Shown in pieces: positions 24,901 to 31,789 of a stretch of 64,000 bases of DNA (the stretch's first letter is position 1; each line of letters starts with the position of its first letter). Location of the stretch: NCBI GenBank assembly GCA_009760885.1, contig CM019716.1, forward strand, positions 12,418,550-12,482,549, written 5' to 3'. This DNA comes from Achatina immaculata. Lineage: Eukaryota; Mollusca; Gastropoda; Stylommatophora; Achatinidae. A program made the position numbers and the translations under genes. The notes under the pieces were generated by a model, which was given only the letters and a program-made list of their open reading frames with translations, ran no database searches and was not told the DNA's origin.

Positions 24901-27021
24901 ACTCCATACAAATTGCCTATAGAATTTATCCTCACTCTGCACTAACACCATATCCCTATGTGCCTCCAAGGCATGAGAGGATTACCTTTACCTTTTTACC
25001 TTACCATGAAAACTGCATACAGAATTTATCCTCATTCAATATGACCTATTTTGTATGTCTTAATAATTTCTGACCACAAATCACAAGCAACTGAGACCTA
25101 CTTACTGACAGCAAGTAGAAAAATGTAATTACAACAAAAACAACAAGAATGTGCTGGAAACAGACAGAATCTGAGACTGTCCTGCAGGACACTAAAAACT
25201 ACTGGCTAATGCTTTATTAGGCAGTGCCTGCATGGTCAATTGATTCATCATCTTTTTTTCTGTGTTTGACTATTTATTTATTAAGAAAAGAAAATGAATG
25301 AAATATGAGCCACTGAAACAACAACATATTCCCCAACAGGAGGACAGGAACTGCTGGAACAGCAGGAAGCATAAAGCTACAAAAACTAGTAAAAGCAATG
25401 GCCCCCTCAATATTTCTAAACTGTAGGCTCACTACAGACATCAAATGAAAAAGGACCCACAAACTTCTCAGATTTATAGAAACGTTGCACAAAGATTTGG
25501 CAACAAATAAGAACAATCGTTAAGCCGTCAGATATGTATAAAAATGTGTGCAAAACATCTAAAAATAATAGAAAAAAACCACAAAACTTTGTAACAACAG
25601 CCAAGACACAAAGTATATAGCTTTCAGTAACAACAAGCAAAACACAACATAAAATTCTCAATAACATCAAAGACACAACAAAGAATAAAATGTTCAACAA
25701 TAACAATCAAGACACAAAGTGTAAAACTTTAAATAACAACAAAGAAAACATAATTTCTAAAATTACAATGCCCAACAAAGATCAATCTACTGGCCAAAAA
25801 TTTTTAAAAAACTGTAAAAGGAATCAGAGAAGAAAACCAGAAACAACTAAGAGAACAACACTGAAACAGAGTATCAGAATAAACATTCAGGATCTGCTAT
25901 AACTGGTAACATGTAAACTATCACAACATGTCCTCATGACCATCTAGGGTACACAAGCTAATGTTTATGATTTAATATTATCCAGCTAAAATAAATCAAT
26001 AATGACACCAATTTCTGGAAGAATTACTTGACCAAGGAACAAATTCATGAACAACCGGTTTCATAATTTTTAAAGCACACAACCCTCACTGGTCATGTGC
26101 TGACTACAATAACACTGGAAATATAACATGAAATCTTTATAGTGAATGAGGCAACGGAACACAAGGCAACAACTGATCTAGAGGTCATTTTATGGTAATC
26201 AGTACTAAGCTAAAGATAAATTAAGATATCTTCCCCACTTCATCAACAACAAAAGCTACATAACAAACTTTAAACACTGTAAGCATGTATCAGACACAAC
26301 TTCTGAAAGCATCTGAGTACTAAGTTACATAATTTCAAATGATCAATCACATCTAGACAAAGTGGCAACATTGTTTTTGGTAACGCCTTTATCTATTTTT
26401 GTGTGCTGGATTCCCAACTCCTAAATACAGGTCAAGGTTTGCATGTAAAATCTGATACCAATATGGGGGGGGGGGCGGGTCTGCAAAGATTGTTCATAAG
26501 AACTATGTACTCGATGGTTTCTTATAAAGAGGAAGCAAAACTCCAGTGTGAACACATGTGAACGTAAAGTCACGTTAGGCTTGTCACCGTTGACTGATTT
26601 AACAGATGAACGGAGTTCGCTCACTGAGATCGTCGCTGTAGCAGCATCTAAAAAAGGTATCAGATCGACTAGAGTGTGAACGGAGTTCGCTCACTGAGAT
26701 CGTCGCTGTAGCAGCATCTAAATAAGGTATCAGATCGACTAGAGTGTGAGCGGAGTTCGTTCACTGAGGTCGTCGCTGCAGTTGCATCTAAATAAGGAAT
26801 CATTATCAATAAGAGAGCAGCGAAACACAAGAATAGGACTAAATCCGTGAACTCCAGTTTTTCCAAAATGTACATTAACAATGCAAATGTAAAGCACTGT
26901 TTTGAGATATGCATACTCACGGCTTGTCTCCACTCCAAAGTTTTTCTTTCCGCTCAATCTGTTGCGTTTCTTCCACTTTGTTTGTGCTCTGCGTGCGCCG
27001 CAGACGAATCTTCGACGCCAT
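842..27021 (-). CDS. DGAT1: diacylglycerol O-acyltransferase 1, N-terminal third (six exons)
   Basis: This is a spliced gene whose coding exons are 27021-26921, 13742-13655, 12285-12245, 9142-9060, 7164-7112 and 944-842, 469 coding nt (156 codons plus one base). All junctions are GT-AG and phases match throughout. The family signature DSLFSTSRGFTNYYGILN is in exon 2, followed by NARLFLENII (exon 3), the YGIL start of exon 4, and membrane segments across exons 4-6. By family knowledge DGAT1 is an ER multi-pass MBOAT enzyme that makes triacylglycerol from diacylglycerol and acyl-CoA. The catalytic Asn/His region of the C-terminal half is absent because the gene runs off the left edge. The first residues are basic and Ser/Thr-rich, matching the variable cytosolic N-terminus. 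The related sterol acyltransferases lack this exon 2 signature. Intron 1 (13743-26920) is about 13 kb and full of transposons. Confidence 0.93.
967..1061. repeat. about 30-bp tandem repeat, 3 copies
   Basis: Three copies of a unit containing 'caattaatgttgatgttta', in DGAT1 intron 5. Confidence 0.8.
1746..1893. repeat. 26-27-bp minisatellite, about 5.5 copies
   Basis: Tandem units containing 'acaaccacaccaaatggcc', in DGAT1 intron 5. Copies differ by single substitutions. The preceding 1090-1745 is A+T-rich with a C10/A10 homopolymer pair at about 1421-1441 and shows no gene. Confidence 0.88.
2453..2640. repeat. 31-bp minisatellite, about 6 copies
   Basis: Units containing 'cttccttgaggagacag'. 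The interval 1894-2452 before it and 2641-3239 after it hold no recognisable gene. Confidence 0.85.
3240..3425 (+). mobile_element. Penelope-like element 3' end, decayed fragment
   Basis: Aligns by eye with the 3' end of the Penelope-like element at 22940-23135. Shared phrases are 'tttgtcctgta(t/c)g', 'tttttgtatgatta' in slightly altered form, and the terminal 'aaagctgttcctac'. No coding part is present, so this is a truncated, old copy in DGAT1 intron 5. Confidence 0.6.
3556..4162. repeat. 40-bp minisatellite, about 15 copies
   Basis: Units contain 'ttggtactatgactggagc'. Variants (gttt/gatc, aaac/agac) alternate among copies, as expected from unequal exchange. A minus-strand open frame through it is a by-product of the repeat. 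Confidence 0.95.
4535..5527. repeat. 993-bp tandem duplication, copy 1
   Basis: The first of two near-identical head-to-tail 993-bp units; the second is 5528-6520. Both begin at ATGACTGGCTG. I noticed one substitution (4630 versus 5623). The unit contains a 30-bp minisatellite and a LINE 3'-end fragment. It lies in DGAT1 intron 5. Confidence 0.95.
4781..5055. repeat. 30-bp minisatellite, about 9 copies
   Basis: Units contain 'ctatcactctaaagcacata'. Because the unit is a multiple of 3, long open frames exist on both strands, but they are not genes. Less regular relatives extend left to about 4690. Confidence 0.93.
5326..5534 (+). mobile_element. LINE 3' end fragment (family of 19373-20731)
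   Basis: Encodes the C-terminal tail GKRKRGRPRRRWLQD followed by LAYNEEAYRRAVREAKFHKG, the same ending as the LINE at 20520-20731. It is heavily 5'-truncated and sits inside the 993-bp duplicated unit. Confidence 0.85.
5528..6520. repeat. 993-bp tandem duplication, copy 2
   Basis: Second copy, beginning at 5528. It includes a second 30-bp minisatellite (5774-6048) and LINE fragment (6319-6540). At its right end ATGACTG passes into a short (actg)n run, whereas at the internal junction ATGACTG passes into GCTGTTAC. Confidence 0.95.
5774..6048. repeat. 30-bp minisatellite, duplicate array
   Basis: Second copy of the 4781-5055 array at an offset of 993 bp, with the same copy number. This indicates that the duplication happened after the array expanded. 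Confidence 0.93.
6319..6540 (+). mobile_element. LINE 3' end fragment with (ACTG)n tail
   Basis: Duplicate of 5326-5534. This copy keeps the native 3' border, a stop followed by an 'actgactgactg' simple-repeat tail, as in related copies that end in (gaat)n. Confidence 0.85.
6541..7111. other. DGAT1 intron 5, unassigned
   Basis: Single-copy-looking A+T-rich sequence. No coding or structural signal was recognised. Confidence 0.5.
7112..7164 (-). CDS. DGAT1: DGAT1 exon 5
   Basis: The exon has 53 bp. The acceptor is aataatttcag and the donor is the consensus gtaagt. Its first two bases complete a Ser codon split from exon 4. It encodes IAIHPAIALSTEKALAK, matching the end of the second DGAT1 membrane helix and the following cytosolic 'VEKRLA'-type segment. 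It ends in phase 0, as exon 6 requires. Confidence 0.88.
7205..7365. repeat. about 55-bp tandem repeat, 3 copies
   Basis: Copies contain 'ctctcttcctatctctgctt'. They lie in DGAT1 intron 4. Confidence 0.85.
7705..7871. mobile_element. hAT-type non-autonomous element (MITE)
   Basis: It has perfect 14-bp terminal inverted repeats, CAGTGTTTCCCAAC and GTTGGGAAACACTG. The element is 167 bp. It is flanked by 8-bp candidate target duplications, tgctaggg and tgctacag (6 of 8 match). TIRs starting CAGTG and 8-bp duplications are hallmarks of hAT elements. There is no coding capacity. Confidence 0.85.
7912..8700 (+). mobile_element. LINE relic, RNase H and 3' region
   Basis: At 8107-8203 it encodes VTLQWIPACCGVGGNEAADK, the last conserved block of a LINE-type RNase H, where the usual His is replaced (ACCG instead of SHCG). 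Further stop-interrupted coding follows. It resembles the RNase H of the LINE at 14383-18859. It is inactive and lies in DGAT1 intron 4. Confidence 0.7.
9060..9142 (-). CDS. DGAT1: DGAT1 exon 4
   Basis: The exon has 83 bp. The acceptor is gattttctgcag and the donor is gtaagt. One base completes the Lys codon from exon 3. It encodes YGILINLSFTKWFFEEPYFW followed by the start of a membrane helix (PNLALTL). The 'YGIL... (D/E)P Y.WP' spacing is the DGAT1 pattern. It leaves one T for exon 5. Confidence 0.9.
9286..9700 (+). mobile_element. mariner-type transposase relic (Mos1-like HTH)
   Basis: Positions 9370-9560 encode CEVHGVIYFLQAEGN, then VYSDVRSDSFVKDWCKKFR and a DEE stretch. This is the order of the mariner/SETMAR N-terminal helix-turn-helix region. 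It continues with stops as DQLVQKVNQEKSRFTI and an 'EFPQ' motif. The catalytic domain was not found. It lies in DGAT1 intron 3. Confidence 0.7.
9784..9866. repeat. 13-bp tandem repeat, about 6-7 copies
   Basis: The unit is gtaagttttgtat with single-base variants. It holds a consensus-like GTAAGT, but on the plus strand, opposite to the transcription of the host gene. Confidence 0.9.
10160..10435. repeat. 40-bp minisatellite, about 7 copies
   Basis: Units contain 'caacaattgagctgttctgc'. It is the first of three adjoining arrays in DGAT1 intron 3. Confidence 0.93.
10480..10580. repeat. about 51-bp direct repeat, 2 copies
   Basis: Copies contain 'tgcttcaagcgtgagcttct'. They are directly followed by the 48-bp array. 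Confidence 0.8.
10580..10805. repeat. 48-bp minisatellite, about 5 copies
   Basis: Units contain 'ggagccatccaatgatgtgg' and are nearly identical, suggesting recent expansion. The interval 10806-11330 after it holds nothing recognisable. Confidence 0.93.
11330..11525. repeat. 46-bp tandem repeat, about 4 copies
   Basis: Units contain 'cagataaatattaactttat'. Moderately diverged. Confidence 0.85.
11630..11960. repeat. 33-bp minisatellite, about 10 copies
   Basis: Units contain 'cagcaaatcataactgtctg'. The unit length is a multiple of 3, so open frames across it are not evidence of a gene. Confidence 0.93.
12245..12285 (-). CDS. DGAT1: DGAT1 exon 3
   Basis: The exon has 41 bp. The acceptor is ttgtctctacag and the donor is the consensus gtaagt. 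It encodes VLGNARLFLENII plus two bases of Lys. The NARL.LEN.IK string is one of the most conserved DGAT1 blocks, at the end of the first membrane helix. The phase fits exons 2 and 4 exactly. Confidence 0.93.
12395..12787. repeat. 45-bp minisatellite, about 8.5 copies
   Basis: Units contain 'cagctcaagttttcttctaa'. It lies in DGAT1 intron 2, about 110 bp upstream of exon 3 in the gene's direction. Confidence 0.95.
13009..13670. repeat. 55-bp minisatellite carrying the exon 2 splice donor, about 12 copies
   Basis: In the gene's sense each unit contains GTGCCTTATTCTTCTG then GTAGGTAAAC. These are the last 16 bases of DGAT1 exon 2 and its 5' splice site. The right end of the array overlaps exon 2 (13655-13670), so the array appears to have grown from the real exon-intron junction. 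Variants include TTCTA for TTCTG and cttatta for tttatca. Confidence 0.95.
13655..13742 (-). CDS. DGAT1: DGAT1 exon 2
   Basis: The exon has 88 bp. The acceptor is attttctccacag and the donor is gtaggt. One base completes a Pro codon from exon 1. It encodes the diagnostic DSLFSTSRGFTNYYGILN followed by LCLILL, the start of the first membrane helix. The human counterpart reads DSLFSSDSGFSNYRGILN. It ends in phase 0. The last 16 bases recur in the adjacent minisatellite. Confidence 0.95.
13803..14038. repeat. 21-bp minisatellite, 11 copies
   Basis: The units read gttacagtgRtcaaaacatgg. Because the unit length is a multiple of three, three long frames are open through it (for example GYSGQNM repeats). 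It lies in DGAT1 intron 1 about 60 bp upstream of exon 2, so coding use is unlikely. Confidence 0.95.
14262..14337 (-). mobile_element. short retroposon 3' end, 76 bp
   Basis: In minus orientation it reads as the same 3' end as the insertion at 29900-30121: gataaagggcagaatgt, then ggaaataaagatcaa. It is flanked by CACTTGAT at 14254-14261 and 14338-14345, a perfect 8-bp target duplication. It inserted into a small host tandem repeat. Confidence 0.8.
14383..18859 (+). mobile_element. 4.5-kb non-LTR retrotransposon with APE, RT and RNase H (I/Nimb-like)
   Basis: It is bounded by a 12-bp target duplication, ACTTGATTAATT (14371-14382 and 18860-18871). Domain order is: a 5' region of uncertain coding (14383-14978), an apurinic endonuclease, reverse transcriptase, RNase H, and a C-terminal CCHC-like stretch. 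It is in DGAT1 intron 1, antisense to the gene. RNase H after RT places it near the I superfamily; the clade is an inference. Related fragments lie at 7912-8700 and 49440-50400. Confidence 0.9.
14979..18837 (+). pseudogene. LINE pol polyprotein, frameshifted
   Basis: The endonuclease begins IMQWNAEG (about 15187), then a frame change near 15560 leads to VCGDFNSHSQSWGY and SDHRPV. Conserved RT blocks are PISLTSCLCK, VWIDLKKAFDKVW, GVPQGGVLSP and YADD (17181-17192). RNase H has YTDGSA, FDAEVRAI, LTDARSV and WIPSHCGIPGNEKADHLAKE (after a frame change near 18370). A TGA at 17079-17081, just before the GVPQGG block, may derive from CGA by CpG decay. There are at least three frame breaks plus stops, so this copy is inactive. 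Confidence 0.88.
19373..20731 (+). mobile_element. LINE nested in the Penelope-like element, 5'-truncated
   Basis: The flanks are ATGTCCCAA at 19364-19372 and 20732-20740. The 5' part resembles LINE leader sequence. RT coding starts near 19690 and includes VHQGCILSPYLFNLYTENIM and YADDTVLLS (about 19974). The C-terminal tail is YACETWTLNK, then GKRKRGRPRRRWLQD, then REAKFCKGHANE and a (gaat)-type tail. Several frame breaks are present. The same family gives fragments at 5326, 6319, 45262, 56180 and 60285. Confidence 0.9.
21031..21240 (+). mobile_element. 210-bp insert in the Penelope-like element (LINE leader/SINE-like)
   Basis: It is flanked by 16-bp repeats AGTACACAAACT(C/G)CCC (21015-21030 and 21241-21256), and the Penelope reading resumes after it. 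It contains 'atgatcgtaaaaggcgacta', a phrase typical of RTE-like LINE leaders, and no coding. It may be a SINE or a double-truncated LINE. Confidence 0.75.
21656..22666 (+). pseudogene. Penelope-like pol: RT C-terminus and GIY-YIG nuclease
   Basis: Two adjacent open frames, 21656-22300 and 22304-22666, are separated by one stop (tga at 22298-22300). The first holds the RT thumb region, with FYKYLLYTSSHPEACKNSIP and a later VTPSDRVKLVLPFHP block. The second has NAIYIIICKRC and ISYIGETGLRLGDRMQKHLY, a Cys-bearing GIY-YIG signature whose catalytic Arg and His are visible. The DGAT1 intron carries it antisense to the gene. Confidence 0.88.
23068..23092 (+). ncRNA. degenerate hammerhead-like core at Penelope 3' end
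   Basis: TGATTAAGGCTCATGTCGAAAC resembles a hammerhead core: a CTGATGA-like stretch with two changes, a short hairpin, then GAAAC. Hammerhead ribozymes in Penelope-like terminal regions are an established observation. Here the core is imperfect, so activity is doubtful. Related sequences lie in both arms of the foldback at 39898-41227. Confidence 0.35.
23161..24000. repeat. host tandem repeat and degenerate 34-bp repeats
   Basis: 23161-23240 continues the small repeat ('acttgatgaattat') that was split by the upstream insertions. 23310-23480 and 23690-23960 are degenerate repeats of a 'gtgtcctctataatctc' phrase, separated by an unrelated 190-bp block (about 23490-23680) that may be a further insertion. 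Confidence 0.6.
24092..24520 (-). CDS. candidate 143-codon exon in DGAT1 intron 1, function unknown
   Basis: A 429-bp stretch with no stop in one frame, closed by a consensus donor gtaagta (24091-24085) and preceded by accacag. The acceptor has a weak pyrimidine tract. With these borders it starts and ends in the phases of DGAT1 exons 1 and 2, so it could be spliced between them without shifting the frame. The product is Cys-, Lys- and Ser-rich (CDCLCTKEC, QCESCEE) and ends with MPGWLFEPEFLMYPKPKD. I recognise no domain. It could be a cassette exon, part of another gene, or chance. Confidence 0.3.
24715..25050. repeat. about 33-bp degenerate minisatellite, about 9 copies
   Basis: Units contain 'gaaattatccttactccat'. 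They are more diverged toward the right end. DGAT1 intron 1. Confidence 0.8.
25051..26600. other. DGAT1 intron 1, A+T-rich, no gene seen
   Basis: 25540-25770 has a degenerate repeat around 'caagacacaaagt' and 'aacaacaa'. A G10 run lies at about 26465. No exon or element was recognised in the remainder. Confidence 0.5.
26606..26800. repeat. 71-bp tandem repeat, about 3 copies, near DGAT1 exon 1
   Basis: Copies contain 'cggagttcgctcactgagat' and 'gatcgactagagtg'. They are more G+C-rich than the surroundings and begin 120 bp inside intron 1. They may be a duplicated regulatory segment; this is inference. Confidence 0.85.
26921..27021 (-). CDS. DGAT1: DGAT1 exon 1 (coding part)
   Basis: It starts with ATGGCGTCG at 27021 and runs 33 codons plus CC to a gtgagt donor. 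The product begins MASKIRLRRTQSTNK, then is rich in Glu/Gln/Lys, and ends WSGDKP across the junction. Joining exon 2 gives the expected distance to the DSLFS motif. This ATG was chosen because it lies in a YY1-type AAGATGGCG context just downstream of an ETS site. Confidence 0.88.
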
Positions 27022-27036
27022 CTTGGACCCGGAAGT
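27017..27036 (-). promoter_or_regulatory. DGAT1 TATA-less promoter motifs (ETS, YY1)
   Basis: On the minus strand ACTTCCGG (27036-27029) is an ETS/NRF2-type site and AAGATGGCG (27025-27017) spans the start codon as a YY1-type element. Both are typical of housekeeping promoters. No TATA box was seen. The transcription start cannot be placed exactly. Confidence 0.6.
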
Positions 27037-27296
27037 ACTTTGACGCGAAAATTACAAAAAGAACTCTCGTGATCATAGAAACAGCAGTTTTGCTTCTATG
27101 TAAACAAGTTTTGGAAACCTTGGCAACCAGAACACGTTTTGCTATACAGCGAAATGATCAGTTGTCCTGTCACTTCAGCAATTTAAGTGGGAAAAGTTTG
27201 GGGTTTTTTGCTGCTTATAAATCGTGATAAAGTGTAACATAACCTTTGACCTTGCTTCAAACCTAACAGGATACAATGAGCAGTACCAAGGTACAT

Positions 27297-27637
27297 ATAT
27301 TTACACATAAATAAAAGAAATGACAACTGCGGTGAAACTGGTTCTGGTATTGGAATTAGTTGAAGGTGTATAGTTCAGTTTTAGAAAAGATAGAAAGAGT
27401 GAGAAAAGTGGGCAGAAACAAGAATGATAGAAAGCAAGATGAGTGTACATACAAATGATGAACAGATACCATTTGTATGTGATCTTGCTTTCTGCCATTC
27501 TTGTTTCTGCCCACTTTTCTCTCTGTATATTTTTTGTAAAACTGAACCATACACCTTCATCTACTTTCATATTTATCCTTATGACGGTTATCTGTTGAGA
27601 TCTTTGTTTGTTAAAAAAGGTATACAAGAATTTGTGT
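27297..27637. mobile_element. small foldback element
   Basis: Inverted arms 27361-27456 and 27471-27560 surround a 14-bp loop and form a long imperfect hairpin. Candidate target duplications are AGGTACAT at 27289-27296 and 27638-27645. The outer arm sequence (gtgtat(a/g)gttcagtttta) matches the outer arms of the larger element at 39898-41227. It lies about 270 bp upstream of the DGAT1 start codon. Confidence 0.75.
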
Positions 27638-28129
27638 AGGTACATTCATGACTGGGTAAAGCTGGGGCGACCATCCCGAACCCAGCGCGTCACAGGTGGT
27701 GGATGGTGAAAGTCCTCCAGATATGGAGGATCCCTGTGAATAAGGATTTACCCAAATAAGCAGGCGCGGACCAACTGGCGGTAGTCTCAGAGAGCGAAGT
27801 GGGGTAGTAGGTGGCTCTACTACTCATATAAAGTGCCTCAGGTGCTCAGTGAAGGGAATACCAGGCGGGTCAGAGGCGCCTTAAAACCTCTCGCTCCCGC
27901 TGCCTTGCGGGTAGGACAGAGAGTCCAAAGGCTAGTGGAGAGTCCGTACACAAACCGACAGAAGGCAGCGGGAAACCACTGTTGTAGCTCCCAAGAACAA
28001 TTATGCGTATTCAGAGTAATAGATTTGTCATGAACGACGTTAATGGATGTTCCTCTGGAACAGCCTCGTCCTGTAGGGCAGCTCACGAGTCACAGGTGAG
28101 GCCAGATCGTCATCAAGCTATTGGTGGCA

Positions 28130-31100
28130 AAACTAGCAAGTTTAAAATACCAACATGAAATGTTAGAACTTTATTCCAGGCTGGAAAATTAGAAAATGTA
28201 AAGAGGGAAATGGAAAGGATGAAGATCAACATATTAGGAATGAGTGAAGTTAGATGGACAGGTGCAGGGAAGATAAACTCTGATAAATATACAATAATAT
28301 ATTCAGGAAGTGAGAAACATGAACGAGGATATGGAATAATATTTGACGAACAAACATCAAGGACAACTGTAGGATATTTGAACATCTCGGACCGAGTCCT
28401 GCTAGCCCAACTGAAAGGACAACCAATAAACATAAATATTATACGAGTGTACGCTCCAACATCTGAAAGTTCTGAAGAAGATGTACAGCTATTTTATAAT
28501 GACATAGAGACAGCCCTAAAGCACACAATGTCACATGAAGATACTATAGTGATGGGAGATTTTAATCCCAAAGTTGGTAAAGGAAGAACTTCAGATATTG
28601 TTGGTGACTATGGACTGGGGGAGAGGAATGACAGAGGCAGTAAATTAATTGAATGGGCAAGAATACATAGTATGGTTGTAGGAAACACCTGGTTTAAACA
28701 ACATCCTCGAAGACTGGCAATGTGGTGCAGCCCAGACAAAAGACTTTTAACCAGACAGACTACATATTAATCAACAAACGATTCTGCAGTGCATTACTGA
28801 CAACAAAAACCAAGCCAGAAGCCGACTGCAATAGTGACCATGACCCACAGTGTGGAAAAATTAAAATAAAGCTAAATGAAGCATGCAGAAAAGTGAGAAA
28901 CATCAAACTGAATACAGAACTCCTTAAAAATGACCAAGAACTGCGAGAACAATACACAGTTATTATAACAAATAGATACAATGCAGTAGCAAAGATAAAT
29001 AGTATAGATGAACAATGGGAAATGTTAAGAGATTCTATCCACCAAACTGTTAAGATATCACCAAAAAAAGAAGCCCCTAAAAATAAATGGATGACAGACG
29101 ACATCTTAGGACTGATGGACAAGAGGAGGTGGAGTAAAAATAAACAAGAAAAATATAGCAAGAGAAATAAAGAATTAAGGCGCAAATGCAGAGAAACAAA
29201 GGAAGTGTGGTTAAATGAACAGTGCAGACAGACAGAGGGCTCTCATAATAAAGGCAGCAAAAAACATGCACAAATGAATTAGTGAACTCACAGCCAGGAA
29301 AACAAAATATACCACATGATGCCAGAAATCAAAAGAAGGTAAAATGTTAATGGGGAAAAGAAGACATTGTGGACAGGTGGACAGAATACATCGATGAGCT
29401 ATATGGAGGAGAAAGACCAGAATTAACACCATATACTGAAAATTGTGATGGACCACCAATACTTGAAGATGAAATCATGGATTCCGTCAAAAACATGAAG
29501 AAAGGAAAAGCAACTGGGCCTGATGATATAACAATAGAAGAAATAGAGGCACTAGAAGAGACAGGAATAAAGATAATAACCAAGTTACTGAATGACATTT
29601 ACAACAGTGATTATATTCCCAGTGACCTGCTTAAGTCCACGTTTATAGCAATATCGAAGAAACCAGGTGCAAAGGAATGTGATGACCACCGGACTATCAA
29701 CCTCTCATGTCACATAACGAAGCTACCTCTGAGAATCATTATGAGAAGAACAAGGAAAAAGATAAAAATGGAAATAGCAGATGAACAGTTTGGATTTGTT
29801 GAAGGAAATGGAACACACAATGCCATTTATGCTTTACGAATACTAACAGAAAGAGCTTTAGAAGTACAGAAAGATCTCTACTTATGCTTCATAGTCATTT
29901 ATAATGTATGTAGTTACTTCTGTACTGAGTGAATGTTTAAGAGCGAAACGTAAATGTTATATTTTATTTTATGTCTCTCAGCTTCAATGTTAGTTATGTT
30001 TGTTATATGAACAGCATATTTGTAGAATGTCTGGATTAGAGTGAAAGATGTATGATAAAGGGCAGAATGTCAGACGGGCCTGCGTGTCCAATTCTTAACC
30101 CTTTTGAAATAAAGATCAATCAGTCATTGATTACACCAAGGCATTCGACAAGGTGAAACATAATGAAATTATTAAAATGCTTGAAAACATCAATATAGAC
30201 GGCAAAGACCTGAGGATTGTAAAACATCTATACTGGCAGCAAGAAGCAGCAATTCGAGTTGAAAACAGAACTGGAAAATATCAACCTATAAAACAAGAGG
30301 TGCGACAAGGATGTATACTATCTCCAGACCTTTTTTCTCTGTACAGTGAGAATATTCTAAGAACGATCATCACAGAACCAGGCATAAACATTGGAGGATA
30401 CAATATTAACAACCTTCGGTATGGTGACGACACAGTACTGATAGCTGAGAACCAACAAGACCTGCAAAATCTCTTGGATAAAGTCACCAAAGAAAGTGAA
30501 CAGAAAGGCCTTACTTTGAACCTAAAAAAGACAGAGACTATGATTATATCTAAGAAACAGAATCCACCAACATGCAGTATAAAATTAAATGGAACTATTC
30601 TAAAGCAGGTGCAGAAATTCAAATACCTTGGAGCAGTAACAACTTCAGATGGGAAATGCAGAACAGAAATTAGGAACAGAATAGGCCAAGCAAAGACTGC
30701 ACTTCAGAGAATGAGAAACTTATTAGCCAACACATCCTTATCAATGAATGTTAGAAAACGAGTCCTAAAATGCTATATTGAACCTATCTTGTTATATGGA
30801 AGTGAATCATAGACAATAGGCAAGTCTGCACAAAAATCATTGGAAGCAGCAGAAATGTGGTTTATTAGAAGAATGTTGCGAATCCCCTGGACAACAAAAA
30901 TAACTAATGAAGAATGTATGAGAAGAGCTGGAGAGACAAAAAACCTTGTCAAAAAGATAAGAGAGAGACAATGTACTTTCATAGGACATACAATGAGAAG
31001 AGGGGGCATTGAAAATATTATAACAACAGGAAAAACAGAAGGAAGAAGATCAAGAGGAAGACCAAGAGAAATGATAGTGGACAGTCTGACGGGATGGTGT

Positions 31101-31199
31101 GAGAGGAGATCACCAACTGAGCTGATGGCCTGCATGAAGGATCGTGTACTCTGGAGAAGCATAATAGCCAACGCCAGTCGGCACGGCACCTGCTGCTGA
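28130..31199 (+). pseudogene. LINE endonuclease-reverse transcriptase, broken
   Basis: The endonuclease shows NVRTLFQAGKLENVKREMER, MSEVRWTGAG, VMGDFNPKVG and NSDHDP. RT shows GKATGPDDITIEE, then (after the insertion) DYTKAFDKVKH, EVRQGCILSPDLF and YGDD (30420-30431). The tail includes RRSRGRPREM and ends SRHGTC. Defects are a frame change near 28725, stops, the insertion at 29900-30121, and a TAG at 30808-30810 where a sister copy has Trp. The catalytic motif YGDD differs from YADD in the related copy at 33325-35900. Confidence 0.88.
29900..30121 (+). mobile_element. 222-bp retroposon nested in the LINE
   Basis: It is flanked by AGTCATT at 29893-29899 and 30122-30128. It splits the RT between LCFI and DYTKAFDKV. 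One TSD copy kept in place restores the LINE frame (adding Val-Ile), showing the exact insertion point. The 3' end has aaataaagatcaatc and matches 14262-14337. There is no clear internal promoter; it is a truncated LINE or a SINE. Confidence 0.85.
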
Positions 31200-31217
31200 T
31201 GATGATGACATTCATGA

Positions 31218-31780
31218 ATCACAACCACACAGTGTTACTGTCTCTGTAGTGTTACGGATTAGAAAGCAGGAGCGGTTCCATATTGTGCTATAGATTTCTC
31301 TGTGACATTCTGACTTCTGATCTTCGACAGGAACGAGAACTGATAAACGTCATTAAAACAACGAAAATGCGTCAAACGTCACCTTATATTAAATTCATGA
31401 AAAAAAACAACCCAGGCTAAAGCACGTAAAAGCAGAAGTAAATCTCACGTTTCACTATCTTTTTCATGACAGTCTAGGGTTGCAGATCTGGCCCCAGGAT
31501 CATTAACTAATTTACCCTGTCAAGATACTAGAAAGTAACCCTCATATTATCTCCCCTCTATTCTGTCCCCGACCCCAGAATACAACCCCAGTTCCTCTAT
31601 TCTCTCCCCTAGCCTAGGTGTGACACCCACTTCTTCTACTATCCCACACCCACCCACCCAAGGTGGGCCTGACAGTACATAAATGTTTGACAGAGGCAGG
31701 TCGAGTCATATATTCCCTGCTCCGCTGTTGTCTGTAGTGGCAGTGCCTGTACACTTCAAAATCAGTAATGCATCATTTAA
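31218..31780. other. no gene seen
   Basis: Low-copy-looking sequence with a C-rich stretch at 31560-31660. Nothing recognised. Confidence 0.4.
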
Positions 31781-31789
31781 ATGCATCAT

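Larger units (their letters stand above)
27652..31207 (+). mobile_element. full-length 3.6-kb non-LTR retrotransposon (RTE-like)
   Basis: It is flanked by ACATTCATGA at 27642-27651 and 31208-31217, a perfect 10-bp duplication. There is a G+C-richer leader (27652-28130), then endonuclease and RT, and a (gat)n tail. It carries a nested 222-bp insertion. Relatives are at 33325-35900, 49554-50199 and 52135-52480. Confidence 0.92.

Noticed and set aside
25416..25706. Hydrophobic minus-strand open frame
   Set aside because: It arises from an A+T-rich degenerate repeat; no splice borders or family motif.
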